A DNA stretch of 64,000 nucleotides from an uncultured bacterium (lineage in GTDB: Bacteria; Actinomycetota; Thermoleophilia; Solirubrobacterales; 70-9): contig CAIUSP010000024.1 of NCBI GenBank assembly GCA_903901855.1, positions 1 through 64,000 on the forward strand. Direction: 5' to 3'. Position 1 is the first letter of the stretch. Each line of letters starts with the position of its first letter. This document shows positions 15,711-24,557 of this stretch, one piece after another. Below the pieces are notes generated by a model. That model was not told the DNA's origin. It searched no databases and was given only the letters and a program-made list of their open reading frames with translations. Made by a program: the position numbers and the translations under genes.

Positions 15711-16135
15711 CGGCCGTCGAAGGTCCAGAGCTTGTTGCCGATGAAGTTGACCGGGGTAGCGACCGCGACGGCGATGGCCTGAGCTCCGATCTCCGGCATG
15801 CCGAGCGCGATCAGGGCCTGGAGGATCAAGAGATTCACTCCGAGAGAGATCACACTGACGGTGAGGAACCGCGCGGCTTGGAACCCGGCGTGACCAGCGG
15901 ACGCCCTGAAGGTCCAGTGCCTGTTCCAGAGGAAATTGTTGGTGACCGCCACCACGAATGCGATCACTGCCGCCAGCACGTGGTGCAAATCGGCCTTGTC
16001 CGTGGCGAGCCAGAAGACCACCAGGTTGATCACGTATCCCGACGCGCCGACCACGGCAAACCTCACCAGCTGGGCCCAGTTCTCGGGCTTCCTCGTGCCG
16101 CGACCGATCCGTCGCGCGGTATTGGTGGGGGTCAC
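15707..16135 (-). CDS. GtrA-family membrane protein (polyprenyl-phosphate-sugar flippase candidate)
   Basis: 142 aa from GTG 16135. Four membrane helices occupy about residues 28-135, with the GtrA features 'FAVVGASGYVINLVVFW' and 'NNFLWNRHWTF' followed by 'NFIGNKLWTF'. GtrA proteins are thought to move undecaprenyl-phosphate-linked sugars across the membrane for GT-C enzymes. The GTG overlaps the preceding phosphatase stop (GTGA). Frame-open sequence upstream has no membrane character and belongs to the neighbouring gene. Confidence 0.85.
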   Translation of the reverse strand: MTPTNTARRIGRGTRKPENWAQLVRFAVVGASGYVINLVVFWLATDKADLHHVLAAVIAFVVAVTNNFLWNRHWTFRASAGHAGFQAARFLTVSVISLGVNLLILQALIALGMPEIGAQAIAVAVATPVNFIGNKLWTFDGR

Positions 16136-17691
16136 GATCCCGCGCCGCTCAGACTCGGAGACGGTGAAGCGAGTGGAACCCCGAAGTGACCGAGGACCAC
16201 CGGAGCGATGTCCCGAAGCGACCACTGTGGGTAAGCGGACACATCCGGCGGGCCGCAGCCCACGAACAAGAGCGGTGAGAGTGACTCCTCGCGTGCGAGC
16301 GCACCGTGACTGCCGCCTCCGACATGTGTGACTCCTCCCCAATCCACGAACTCATAGCCTGACGCCGCAGACACGAGGATGTCGCCAGCGTGTGGTGAGA
16401 TCAGGGCTGACCAGAGCCGTGAAAGAGCGTCCGGGTATTCGTGACTGTCGAAACTCGTCCCGCTCAATTCGGCCTCGAGCGTCGAACTGTCGCCCCTCAC
16501 CGTCCAAGGGACACCGCGACGATCGGTGACCGGACCACCGGGCGAAAATCTGAGCTCGAGACCGTTACGCTCGACCACCGCCTCGAAGGCACGCTCGGGG
16601 AATCCGATCGCATCCCTCACCACCGGGTCACCGTTGGAGTCTGCCAGCCAGGCGATGAGATCGACGCCCTCGGTGTCGAGGATTCGCCCTCGCAGGCGTT
16701 CATGGGTGCGGGAGTGCGTCGGGTCCGCATGGAGGAGATAGACGGCAGCGGCGCGAGATGTCGGACTGACGGCTATCTCAGCTGATTCCGGGTCTTCGGC
16801 GTTGGGTTGGAGCACCGCCCACTCGCTGGAGAGTCTCTCGATCAACGGGAGGGAGTGATTCACCGGAACCTGAGCGTGATCCGAGGTGAGAATCACCGCG
16901 TACCTCTCCAGGAAGGGGGCCAGGCCACCGGCGGCGTCGATCAAGCGCTGGAAACAACGGTCTGCGCGCGCAATCGACTGGATCTGACCGGACGGACCCT
17001 GTCGGTGCGAATGGAAATCGTTGTCCGGCAAGCTGAAGAGCAGGAAATCGAATGCGTCTGCGGAGATCAGCTCGGCCGAAGCACAGGCTGCATACTCATC
17101 CCGGTCGCCCGGGCGGGTCAGCGCCGATCCGCACTCGGTCGGCCTGCTCGCGTAGAGATCGCCGTAGAAGAACTCGTCTGGTCCCCAGACGGCGTGGCGG
17201 AAGCTGATCGCTTCGGCCGCTCGACGGGCTAACCCTTCGAGGGAGAGCTCATGACGTCGGGAGCCTCTGTAGATCAGGAAGGGTGTGGTGGCGGTCTTCA
17301 CTCCGGCGGCTCCGAGAGACTCGAAGAGAGTCGGAGCCTCCCAGCTGAGATGATCGAGGTTCATGTTGTAGACGAGGTCGTACATCGCTCTGAACAGACC
17401 GAAGATGCGGGTGGCCTCGAAAGACGAGCCGTATTCGATGTAGCGCCGCTCCACGCGGTGGAACCAGTTCATCCCCATGACCCAGTGGCCACCGGGACCG
17501 AGGCCGGTGAGAATCTCCGAAGAGGCCACGGGTGTCACCGATGGAAAGCTCGAGACACAATCCTCGACCAGTTGGCCTCGCTCCATGAGAGAGGCGAACG
17601 CCGGCGCCGCTCCGGCGGCAGTCGCCTCCGCCAGGAGGTCGGGATGCATCGCATCCACGACCGTCAGGATCAACTTCGGTGGGGTAGCCAC
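16132..17691 (-). CDS. Alkaline-phosphatase superfamily phosphodiesterase (type I nucleotide pyrophosphatase-like)
   Basis: 519 aa from GTG 17691, which overlaps the upstream stop by one base (TAGTG). Metal-site signatures are 'VVDAMHP' (first Asp), 'FPSVTPVASSEILTG' (Thr nucleophile), 'LPDNDFHSH', 'LTSDHAQVPV' and a C-terminal 'GGGSHG' His. The family cleaves phosphodiesters and phosphomonoesters or transfers phospho-alcohol groups to glycans and lipids. No signal peptide is visible with this start, so it may act in the cytoplasm or at the inner face. It is coupled with a GtrA and a GT-C protein, suggesting a role in the same glycan or lipid pathway. Confidence 0.82.
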   Translation of the reverse strand: MATPPKLILTVVDAMHPDLLAEATAAGAAPAFASLMERGQLVEDCVSSFPSVTPVASSEILTGLGPGGHWVMGMNWFHRVERRYIEYGSSFEATRIFGLFRAMYDLVYNMNLDHLSWEAPTLFESLGAAGVKTATTPFLIYRGSRRHELSLEGLARRAAEAISFRHAVWGPDEFFYGDLYASRPTECGSALTRPGDRDEYAACASAELISADAFDFLLFSLPDNDFHSHRQGPSGQIQSIARADRCFQRLIDAAGGLAPFLERYAVILTSDHAQVPVNHSLPLIERLSSEWAVLQPNAEDPESAEIAVSPTSRAAAVYLLHADPTHSRTHERLRGRILDTEGVDLIAWLADSNGDPVVRDAIGFPERAFEAVVERNGLELRFSPGGPVTDRRGVPWTVRGDSSTLEAELSGTSFDSHEYPDALSRLWSALISPHAGDILVSAASGYEFVDWGGVTHVGGGSHGALAREESLSPLLFVGCGPPDVSAYPQWSLRDIAPVVLGHFGVPLASPSPSLSGAGS

Positions 17692-18137
17692 TAGCGGAGG
17701 ATCCGGAGACCCTCGTGCTTTTCGGGCCTCGCTCGCCGTCGACGGAAATGGAGCAACACCACTGCAAGAGCGACGACGATGGCCGAGGGAGGGAGGAGCC
17801 AAGCGACAGCGGCGACCACGATCGCGATGATCACCCCCGTGGCGATCAGGGTTCCTGAACTACGACCGCTGGGCTGCGCACGTGACTGGAGGGATTCGCG
17901 CCGCGACGCGCCGGCGAATACATCACCGATCACCCCGGCGGTGAACATCCCCAGCAGGCCGATCGGCAACATCGGCCAGAAGGTCACATCCTCCGCCCGA
18001 AGCCAGATTCCGGCGACGGCAGTGCCTCCAGCAGCGGCGAATGGCAGGCGCAGGCGGAGCGGGAGGACCACTCCGCACAGGATGCCGAACGCAAGTGCGA
18101 ATCCGAGTGCCTGACAGATCGCGTTGAAGAGATCCAC
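17691..18137 (-). CDS. Small polytopic membrane protein of unknown function
   Basis: 148 aa, start GTG 18137. About four or five hydrophobic segments are seen, two near the N-terminus (LGFALAFGILCGVVLPL; AAAGGTAVAGIWL), one around 'FWPMLPIGLLGMFTAGVIG', and two at the end. A basic linker 'ASRRESLQSRAQPSGR' sits in the middle and an Arg-rich tail ends the protein. No family is recognised. It is the first gene of the four-gene coupled operon with the phosphodiesterase, GtrA-like and GT-C-like genes. Confidence 0.65.
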   Translation of the reverse strand: MDLFNAICQALGFALAFGILCGVVLPLRLRLPFAAAGGTAVAGIWLRAEDVTFWPMLPIGLLGMFTAGVIGDVFAGASRRESLQSRAQPSGRSSGTLIATGVIIAIVVAAVAWLLPPSAIVVALAVVLLHFRRRRARPEKHEGLRILR

Positions 18138-18172
18138 GGGTGGGGATCAGGCTGACCGAGAGCCCGGTCGGC

Positions 18173-18664
18173 CTAGTCTTCGCCTCCGGCGAAATCCTCC
18201 GGAGAGACGTTGTCGAGGAAGTCCTTGAACTTCTCGACCACCTCCTCGGTGTCTTCCACTTCGTGCTCGAACTCGATCGCAGATTCCTCGATCACCTCAT
18301 CAGCGGCATAGATGGGCGCATCGATTCGCACTGCGAGCGCGAGCGCATCAGAGGGACGAGAGTCGATCTCCACCGTCTGGCCATTGACCAGCAGGTTTAT
18401 CTGCGCGAAGAACGTGTTGTCCTTCAACTCCGTGACGGTGACCGACTCGCATTGGGCGCCCACCTGACCGACGAGGTCCGCGAAGAGATCGTGAGTCATG
18501 GGCCTGGGCGTCTCCTGGCCCTGGAGCTTCATCAAGATCGCCGCGGCCTCGGGGTGTCCGATCCAGATAGGGAGGAACTTGTTGCCCTCCTCGGTCTTCA
18601 GCAAGACGATCGGCTGCTTGCCGACCATGTCGAAGCTGACTCCGTAGATGCTCATTAGCTGCAC
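18173..18664 (-). CDS. Bifunctional nuclease (BFN) domain protein, DUF151
   Basis: 163 aa. The BFN domain covers about residues 5-130 ('LPIWIGHPEAAAI' and 'SRPSDALALAVRIDAPIY'), then an acidic tail. Homologues have been described as DNase/RNase and as stress factors; the mechanism is not established. The start GTG 18664 is preferred over the ATG at 18655 because a purine-rich AAGGTG lies 5 bases upstream. It lies between tRNA-Ile and the small-membrane-protein operon on the same strand. Confidence 0.88.
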   Translation of the reverse strand: MQLMSIYGVSFDMVGKQPIVLLKTEEGNKFLPIWIGHPEAAAILMKLQGQETPRPMTHDLFADLVGQVGAQCESVTVTELKDNTFFAQINLLVNGQTVEIDSRPSDALALAVRIDAPIYAADEVIEESAIEFEHEVEDTEEVVEKFKDFLDNVSPEDFAGGED

Positions 18665-18697
18665 GGTTTCACCTTGGTTTCGAACTCATTCCTAAAG

Positions 18698-18771
<74 letters not shown>

Positions 18772-18832
18772 TCGCTTCCGTGCTCAATCTGACCGTCTGG
18801 CCACTCGGAGCGCGAGAGCGCGCAGTTTACCG

Positions 18833-19774
18833 CTAGGCAGGGGGCTGCTGGAGCGGGCCGTAGGTGTCGGGTCGTCTTGTCTCCAGGAAGGGGAAGAGCT
18901 CGAGCCAGTCACGCCGTTGATCCAGATCGAGATCGCAGACCAACACAGCGGGTTCATCTCGCGGAGCCTTGACCAGGACACGCCCGTAGGGATCGGAGAT
19001 GAACGACGAGCCGTAGAACTCGATCGGCCCCTCTCGCCCGATCCTGTTGACAGCCACCATGAAGGTGCCGTTCGCGATGCCGTTCGCGGTGATGACCCTC
19101 TCCCAGAGAGGCTCGGTGTCGAACTCGGGATGATCGGGCTCTGAGCCGATGGCCGTCGGATAGACCAGCACCTCCGCTCCGGCCAGAGAGTAGGCCCGTG
19201 CCACCTCGGGAAACCACTGGTCCCAACAGGTAGGGAAACCGACTTTGACCGTTTCGAGAGCGATCACCGGATAGCCGGTATCGCCCGGCCGGAAGTATCG
19301 ATCCTCGTAGTAGCCGGCGGTGACCGGAATGTGGAGCTTTCGGCTACTCGCCACCAGTGCGCCGTCAGGAGCGAAGCAGACAGCTGTGTTGTATCCCCGC
19401 CTGTCCTCTCCTTCGTCGGAGGCTTCGAAGAGAGAGGCGTGGATGTGAGCACCTGTCTCTCGGGCCATGCGCTCGGCGAATCGGCAAGTGGGGCCGTCGG
19501 GGATACCCTCGGCCCTCTCCAGGGCGGAATCCAAATCATCCTCCGAGATCGCGAAGTAAGGAGACAGCGTGAGTTCCTGCAGACAGATCAGGCGAGCGCC
19601 CTCATCGGCGGCCAGCTTGATCCCTTCCCCAAGAGCCTCCAGATGCTCTTCAGGGTCGGGATTCCAACGGTGCTGAACCGCGCCGACCCTGAACGGTTCA
19701 CGCTCCGGATCCCGAGTGCGCGCCGGAGAGGGGATCGGTGATCCGATCGAACTTACGAGACGAAAATCAGCCAC
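18833..19774 (-). CDS. aguB: N-carbamoylputrescine amidase
   Basis: 313 aa nitrilase-fold enzyme hydrolysing N-carbamoylputrescine to putrescine, CO2 and ammonia. The Glu-Lys-Cys triad is seen in 'CLQELTLSPYF' (Glu), 'SSRKLHIP' (Lys) and 'GFPTCWDQWFPE' (Cys). It starts with GTG 19774 and overlaps aguA by 8 bases, so both steps from agmatine are coupled. Residues 1-25 are extra compared with the family core that begins near 'VGAVQHRW', so a later start is possible. Confidence 0.93.
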   Translation of the reverse strand: MADFRLVSSIGSPIPSPARTRDPEREPFRVGAVQHRWNPDPEEHLEALGEGIKLAADEGARLICLQELTLSPYFAISEDDLDSALERAEGIPDGPTCRFAERMARETGAHIHASLFEASDEGEDRRGYNTAVCFAPDGALVASSRKLHIPVTAGYYEDRYFRPGDTGYPVIALETVKVGFPTCWDQWFPEVARAYSLAGAEVLVYPTAIGSEPDHPEFDTEPLWERVITANGIANGTFMVAVNRIGREGPIEFYGSSFISDPYGRVLVKAPRDEPAVLVCDLDLDQRRDWLELFPFLETRRPDTYGPLQQPPA

Positions 19775-20819
19775 CGGCGAACTGATCTCCGACTGCGGGC
19801 ACCTGCTGGGTGATGCAGTGGATGCCGCCGCCGCCCATAGCGAGGGTCGTAGAAGGTACAGCGACGACCTCCCGATCAGGGTAGGCCCCGGCGATCACTG
19901 CCAAAGCATCGGCCTCGGTCGGGTCACCGCCGTCAGGTGTCGGAACGATGACGCCGCCGTTGGCCAGATAGAAGTTCGTGTAGGGAATCGCCACCGATCT
20001 CCCTTCGTGCTCGTCTCGAGGAAGGAACGGGAGTTCGATTGCCTCGATTGGGTTGCCCCGGGAATCGGTTGCCTCGGCCAGGCGACTCAGGTTCTCGCTC
20101 AGGAAGGGATAGTCGGGATCGTCCGCGCCCGGAGCGGCCTGACAGATCACCTTGCCGGGCTCGACGAAGGCGCAGAGGTTGTCCACGTGTCCGTCGGTGT
20201 CGCGGTCCTCGATCAGACCATCTCCAAGCCAGACCACGGTGGTGATTCCCAACCAATCGCCCAGCGCGGCCTCTATGCCGTGCTTGTCCAACTCGGGATT
20301 GCGCTTCTCCTGCAAGAGACACTGCTCGGTGGTGATCAGAGTTCCGAGACCGTCCACGGTGATCGAGCCGCCCTCGAGCACGATCGGTGCCCTTCGGGAA
20401 TCGATTCCCAGCAGGTCGCAGACCGCGGCGGCAACCGCGTCATCGGCGTCCCAGGTGGCGAACTTCTCGCCCCAGGCGTTGAAGCGAAAATCGATACCGA
20501 GGCGGGCACCATCATGGCCGGCTACGAAGATGGGGCCCGAATCACGCAGCCACGCGTCGTCGAGCGGTATCTCCACGACCTCTATCTCCTCTGAACATCT
20601 TGCCCGCGCCTCGGCGGCGAACGCCGGGTCGGCGACCATCGTGACGGGCTCGAACGCGGCAATCGCATTGGCTACCGCCGCGTAATTGACGAATGCCTGT
20701 TCGAGCAGGCTGAACTCGCTCCAACGGCCGCACGGCCAGGCCATCAAGGTCCGCTCATGCGGTGCCGATTCGGCCGGCATGTAAAGCCCTTCAGCTCTGG
20801 GTGTGATCGGGGAACCCAT
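19767..20819 (-). CDS. aguA: Agmatine deiminase
   Basis: 350 aa pentein-fold enzyme converting agmatine to N-carbamoylputrescine and ammonia. Signatures are 'HERTLMAWP' near the N-terminus, 'LRDSGPIFV', 'EGGSITVDG' and the catalytic Cys in 'GGGGIHCITQQ' near the C-terminus. It pairs with aguB downstream. An arginine decarboxylase feeding the route is not in this window. It lies directly downstream of parB on the same strand, with an 80-base gap. Confidence 0.95.
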   Translation of the reverse strand: MGSPITPRAEGLYMPAESAPHERTLMAWPCGRWSEFSLLEQAFVNYAAVANAIAAFEPVTMVADPAFAAEARARCSEEIEVVEIPLDDAWLRDSGPIFVAGHDGARLGIDFRFNAWGEKFATWDADDAVAAAVCDLLGIDSRRAPIVLEGGSITVDGLGTLITTEQCLLQEKRNPELDKHGIEAALGDWLGITTVVWLGDGLIEDRDTDGHVDNLCAFVEPGKVICQAAPGADDPDYPFLSENLSRLAEATDSRGNPIEAIELPFLPRDEHEGRSVAIPYTNFYLANGGVIVPTPDGGDPTEADALAVIAGAYPDREVVAVPSTTLAMGGGGIHCITQQVPAVGDQFAGG

Positions 20820-20899
20820 CGCTCGGAGGGTAATGACTGGGCCGTCATCTCCGGAGATCGAGCGCGATGCAGGCGGGTGGGGCGGCCCCCGTCAGGCGC

Positions 20900-21760
20900 C
20901 TACCGCTTGCGAAGATGCTTGGCGAGCTTGGAGACCTCTCCGAGATCATCGAAGCGGAGCTCCGCTACGAAACCGCTGCCGGATCGCTTCACCTTGACCT
21001 CATGGCCGATCGCCTGCTCCAGGCCTTCCCCGGCCTCACCGAGGGCGACTCGCTCCTCGGCCGAGATGCGGCCGGTCGAGGACTTCCTCCCGGCCTTGGC
21101 ATCTGCAGGTTTGGCGTGTCTCTCTGTTTCACGAACCGACCAGCCTTCTTTGGCAGCCTTGCGACCGAGACGCAGTCGGGTCGTCTGATCCGGGGCCATC
21201 AGTAGCGCGCGGCCATGACCCTCGCTGAGGCGACCGTCGCCCAAGAGCTCCAACACCCCATCCGGCAGGTCGAGCAACCGCACCAGGTTGGATATCCCCG
21301 CTCGGGACCGCCCCAGTCTCTTGGCGAGATCCTCTTTGGAGATGCCGAGGTCGTCGACGAGGGCAGCACAGGCCCGTGCCTCGTCGACGGGGTTGAGGTC
21401 TTCGCGGACGACGTTCTCGATCAGAGCGGACTGGAGTCGCTCGTCCTCCGGGGAGGACCGAACCACCACCGGCACCAGTTCCAGACCGGCCTTCTGCGAC
21501 GCGCGCCACCGTCGCTCGCCCGCCACCAGCTGGTATCTCCCGTCCTCGATTGGACGAACGATCAGCGGCTGCAGGAGGCCGGCCGAGCCGATCGAATCCG
21601 CGAGTGCCTGGAGTGCTTCGGGCTCGAAGACGGTCCTCGGCTGATCGGGGTTCGGATCGATCGATCCGACGGGAACCTCTCTCAGCTCGGGGCCGCCCGC
21701 AGTGGCGTCCGGGAGGATCGCTGCCAAGCCTCGCCCCATTCCTCGTTTACGCTCAGCCAA
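20900..21760 (-). CDS. parB: Chromosome partitioning protein ParB
   Basis: 286 aa. It binds parS and spreads as a CTP-dependent DNA clamp for origin segregation. Seen features are the N-terminal 'RGMGRGLAAILPD', the CTP-binding 'GERRWRASQKAG' and 'ENVVREDLNPVDEA', then the helix-turn-helix 'ISKEDLAKRLGRSRAGISNLVRLLDLP'. The C-terminal dimer region ends in a basic 'LAKHLRKR'. It overlaps parA by 8 bases. No complete parS palindrome was found by eye; one perfect half-site lies inside this gene at 21125-21132. Confidence 0.95.
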   Translation of the reverse strand: MAERKRGMGRGLAAILPDATAGGPELREVPVGSIDPNPDQPRTVFEPEALQALADSIGSAGLLQPLIVRPIEDGRYQLVAGERRWRASQKAGLELVPVVVRSSPEDERLQSALIENVVREDLNPVDEARACAALVDDLGISKEDLAKRLGRSRAGISNLVRLLDLPDGVLELLGDGRLSEGHGRALLMAPDQTTRLRLGRKAAKEGWSVRETERHAKPADAKAGRKSSTGRISAEERVALGEAGEGLEQAIGHEVKVKRSGSGFVAELRFDDLGEVSKLAKHLRKR

Positions 21761-22511
21761 GCGAGGTCACCTCCTCGGCGAGATCCGAGTAGGCCCTCGA
21801 CCCGGACGAACCCGGCGCGTGCTGTGTAACCGGCTCTCCATAGCTGGGTGCCTCGGCGACCCGGATGCTGCGTGGGATGACGGTCTTGAACACCCGCGCC
21901 GGGAGGTTCTCGCGGAGCTCGCGCTCTACATCTTGAGAGAGTCGGGTTCGATCATCGGCCATGGTGATCAGGATGCCGGCCAGCTCGAGCGACGGATTGA
22001 GTTCCCGTTGGACGAGTTTCAAGGTATCCAGGAACTGCACCAGGCCTTCGAGGGCCAGATACTCGGCCTGCACCGGGACGATCACCCGATCGGCAGCCAC
22101 GAGCGCATTCACCGCCACCGGGCCGAGGGAGGGTGGACAGTCCAACAAGGTGAACCCGAACCGCTCCCTCACCGGGCCGAGGGAGTCCCGAAGGCGTAGT
22201 TCGAAGGATTCGATCCTCGGGAGCTCGACACTGGCTCCCGCGAGATCCTCGTTGGCGGGGACCAACCAGAGATTGTCTGGACCTGCCGGTCTCGCTGCCT
22301 CTGCGACCGAAACCTCTCCGGCGAGACAGTCGTAGGACGACGGTTCGAGATCGCGAGGGTGGCCGAGAGCCACCGTCGCGTTGCACTGCGCGTCGAGATC
22401 GACGACGAGAGTCTGCGCGCCGGTGCGAGCAACACAGGCCCCCATGTTGACGGTGGTGGTGGTCTTCCCGACCCCACCCTTCTGATTCGCCACTGCGTAG
22501 ACGGTCCCCAT
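21753..22511 (-). CDS. parA: Chromosome partitioning ATPase ParA (Soj)
   Basis: 252 aa. Walker-type ATPase that moves ParB-bound origins over the nucleoid. The deviant P-loop 'QKGGVGKTTTTVN' lies at about 8-20, the Walker A' Asp in 'VVDLDAQCNAT', and the Walker B in 'FTLLDCPPSLGP'. It lacks an N-terminal HTH, so it is the short chromosomal type. The gap to rsmG (94 bases) holds no gene and no clear promoter. Confidence 0.95.
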   Translation of the reverse strand: MGTVYAVANQKGGVGKTTTTVNMGACVARTGAQTLVVDLDAQCNATVALGHPRDLEPSSYDCLAGEVSVAEAARPAGPDNLWLVPANEDLAGASVELPRIESFELRLRDSLGPVRERFGFTLLDCPPSLGPVAVNALVAADRVIVPVQAEYLALEGLVQFLDTLKLVQRELNPSLELAGILITMADDRTRLSQDVERELRENLPARVFKTVIPRSIRVAEAPSYGEPVTQHAPGSSGSRAYSDLAEEVTSLG

Positions 22512-22605
22512 CGGTCAGTCGATCCGTCCCGTCGAAACGCTGACTGACCGAAACCAGATCGTTCGTATATCGACCATTCGTGGCAGAACCTCTCTCATCG
22601 CTCAA

Positions 22606-23274
22606 TCATTCGGCACCGAACGGACGCTTCGACGCCATACCCGGGCGTCGGGGCAGCCCATCGGGTGTCGGACCATTCTTGCGGAGTAGGTGGATGTGCC
22701 TGTCGCGGGAGCCTGGATATGGCGATACGGAACGAACCTCGAGCGTCTCGAGAGCCATGGCCTCCTCTGCGACGCGCTCGAAGCCTCGTTCGCTTTCGGT
22801 GTCGCGTGCACCCCGCCAGATCAGGAGATGACCCCCCGGACGGAGCAGAGGCGAGGCGAGTTCGGCGGTCGTCGGCAATGAGCCAACCGCACGAGCCGTG
22901 ACCAGATCGAACCGCTCCCTACCTTCCGGTGCCGAGGAGAACTCCTCGGTGCGCTTTGCTCTGACCTCGACATTGGTCAAGCCCATCTCGGACGCGGCTC
23001 GCTCGATGAAGCGGCATTTCTTGCCGGTAGCCTCGATCAGGACCCACTCGGTTTGCGACAGGCTGGCCGCGAGTGGGAGTCCGGGCAGCCCGGCGCCGCT
23101 GCCGATATCGGCAGCGCGAGCTGCGGATCGTGTCTCGGGGAATTCCAGACCGGCCAGGGAATCCGCAAGATGGACGGTCGGGATCTCGTCCTGAGACGCA
23201 AGCGAAACCGGAGCATCTGGCTCGCTCAGCAAGCGTTCGAGGCGGGAGAGTGAGTTACCCGAGCTTGTGCTCAA
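22606..23274 (-). CDS. rsmG: 16S rRNA (guanine527-N7)-methyltransferase RsmG
   Basis: 222 aa. It methylates G527 of 16S rRNA; loss of the family in other bacteria gives low-level streptomycin resistance. The SAM motif 'ADIGSGAGLPGLPLA' and 'VTARAVGSLPTTAELASPLLRPGG' are present, and the N-terminus 'SQDEIPTVHLADSLAG' matches the family 'RHxxDSL' region. It starts with TTG 23274 overlapping the jag stop (TTGA). The Pro/Arg-rich last 25 residues are not part of the fold. Confidence 0.93.
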   Translation of the reverse strand: MSTSSGNSLSRLERLLSEPDAPVSLASQDEIPTVHLADSLAGLEFPETRSAARAADIGSGAGLPGLPLAASLSQTEWVLIEATGKKCRFIERAASEMGLTNVEVRAKRTEEFSSAPEGRERFDLVTARAVGSLPTTAELASPLLRPGGHLLIWRGARDTESERGFERVAEEAMALETLEVRSVSPYPGSRDRHIHLLRKNGPTPDGLPRRPGMASKRPFGAE

Positions 23275-23762
23275 CCGGAAACCAGAGGTGCGACCACGAG
23301 GAAGCGATTGGGTTCATCGCCCTCGCTGTACGTCTCGATTTCCGTTCGGTCGCGGAGATGCTCGTGGACGACTCTCCGCTCCGCCGACGACATCGGCTCC
23401 AGCTCGATCGGACGACCTGACGCAATTGCCTCTTCGGCTGCCACATCGCCCTGCCGACGGAGAGACTCGTTCCGGCGTTCGCGGTAATCGGCGGCGTCCA
23501 CGACGACTCGCTTGCGCGAATCCGGATCCATCACCCGTTGTGCGGCCTGGTGACATAGGAGTTGAACCGCGTCGATGGTCTGTCCGTGCTTGCCGATCAG
23601 GAGACCAACCTCCTCCCCTCCGATCACGCCACGTATCTCGTCATCGGTCTCGGTCACGGTCACGGGCTCGTCCAACCCGAGGGCAGCAGCAACGGCTTCG
23701 AGGATGACCTCGACTCGACCAGCCGGGTCATCGGGCAGCGGGGGTGTAGTGGATTCAGGCAT
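23271..23762 (-). CDS. jag: Jag/KhpB-type RNA-binding protein (KH and R3H domains)
   Basis: 163 aa. The KH domain has the GxxG loop in 'GLLIGKHGQTIDAVQ' and the R3H domain is in 'IELEPMSSAERRVVHEHL' near the C-terminus. The usual N-terminal Jag_N domain is missing, as in many actinobacteria. Homologues with KhpA bind many small RNAs and mRNAs and affect cell division. It lies between yidC and rsmG in the conserved rpmH-rnpA-yidD-yidC-jag-rsmG order. A TAGACT box lies 11 bases upstream. Confidence 0.93.
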   Translation of the reverse strand: MPESTTPPLPDDPAGRVEVILEAVAAALGLDEPVTVTETDDEIRGVIGGEEVGLLIGKHGQTIDAVQLLCHQAAQRVMDPDSRKRVVVDAADYRERRNESLRRQGDVAAEEAIASGRPIELEPMSSAERRVVHEHLRDRTEIETYSEGDEPNRFLVVAPLVSG

Positions 23763-23773
23763 GAGGGATTACG

Positions 23774-23779
23774 AGTCTA
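23774..23779 (-). promoter_or_regulatory. -10 box (TAGACT) before jag
   Basis: Minus-strand TAGACT in the 39-base yidC-jag gap, 11 bases before the jag ATG. It may give jag-rsmG-parAB a promoter separate from the rpmH transcript, with a leader of only a few bases. Confidence 0.45.
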
Positions 23780-23801
23780 GGCGTGAATAGAGGCCGGGCG
23801 C

Positions 23802-24557
23802 TCACCGGTTACGGCTCTTCTTCTTCGGGGGCGGAGGTGGCGGCTTGGCAGCGCGTATCTCCTCGGGCGTGGGCGGTGGAGGTGGTGGGAAGAAGACCTT
23901 GACCACTGCCTGCTGACCCATGGTCCAGAAGTTGGTCGCGATCCAGTAGACGAGGACACCGGCCGGAAAGCCGATCACGAAGGGAATGAACAACAGCGGC
24001 AGGCCCAGTGTGATGAACCTCTGCTGTTTGCTTGCGGTGGTTCCGGTCATGATCAGCCCCGCGATCACAGAGGTTCCCGCGTAGAGAACGAGCAGGATGA
24101 CCAGATCGATACCTACGGCTTTCTCCGTCAAATCCGGGATGAACAGGAAGCCCGGGTTGCCGGTGGCGTAGATCTCCTGCTGGAAGGTGTCGCTGCGCAG
24201 GAGGTAGAAGAGTGAGAGGAACACGGGAATCTGCAGGAAGAGAGGGAGGCATGAGGCGAATGGATTGACGTTGTTCTCCTGGTAGATCCGCATCATCTCG
24301 CGCTGTTGACGCTCGCGGTCGTCCTTGTACTTCTCCTGGATCTCCTTGATCTGAGGCTGAAGAGCCGCGAGCGCTCTCATCGAACGGATCTGCTTCACCG
24401 ACAACGGGAGTATCAGCGCGCGTGTGAGAAAGGTCAGGCCGATGATCGAGAGTCCCCATGAGAGTCCGACCGTGTCGTGGAAGAAGAGCAAGACCGCATT
24501 GGCCACCTCTATGAGGGGTGAAAGGATGTCCGCGATGATGTCTGCGACAGGAATCAT
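23802..24557 (-). CDS. yidC: Membrane protein insertase YidC/Oxa1
   Basis: 251 aa short Gram-positive/actinobacterial-type insertase with about five membrane helices. The core starts with 'LIEVANAVLLFFHDTVGLSWGLSII', has the cytoplasmic hairpin 'QPQIKEIQEKYKDDRERQQREMM' and the conserved 'NPFASCLPLFLQIPVFLSLFY' region. The C-terminus carries two runs of six prolines separated by an acidic-Ala spacer and then a basic 'KKKSRNR' tail. It overlaps the yidD stop by 4 bases. Confidence 0.95.
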   Translation of the reverse strand: MIPVADIIADILSPLIEVANAVLLFFHDTVGLSWGLSIIGLTFLTRALILPLSVKQIRSMRALAALQPQIKEIQEKYKDDRERQQREMMRIYQENNVNPFASCLPLFLQIPVFLSLFYLLRSDTFQQEIYATGNPGFLFIPDLTEKAVGIDLVILLVLYAGTSVIAGLIMTGTTASKQQRFITLGLPLLFIPFVIGFPAGVLVYWIATNFWTMGQQAVVKVFFPPPPPPTPEEIRAAKPPPPPPKKKSRNR

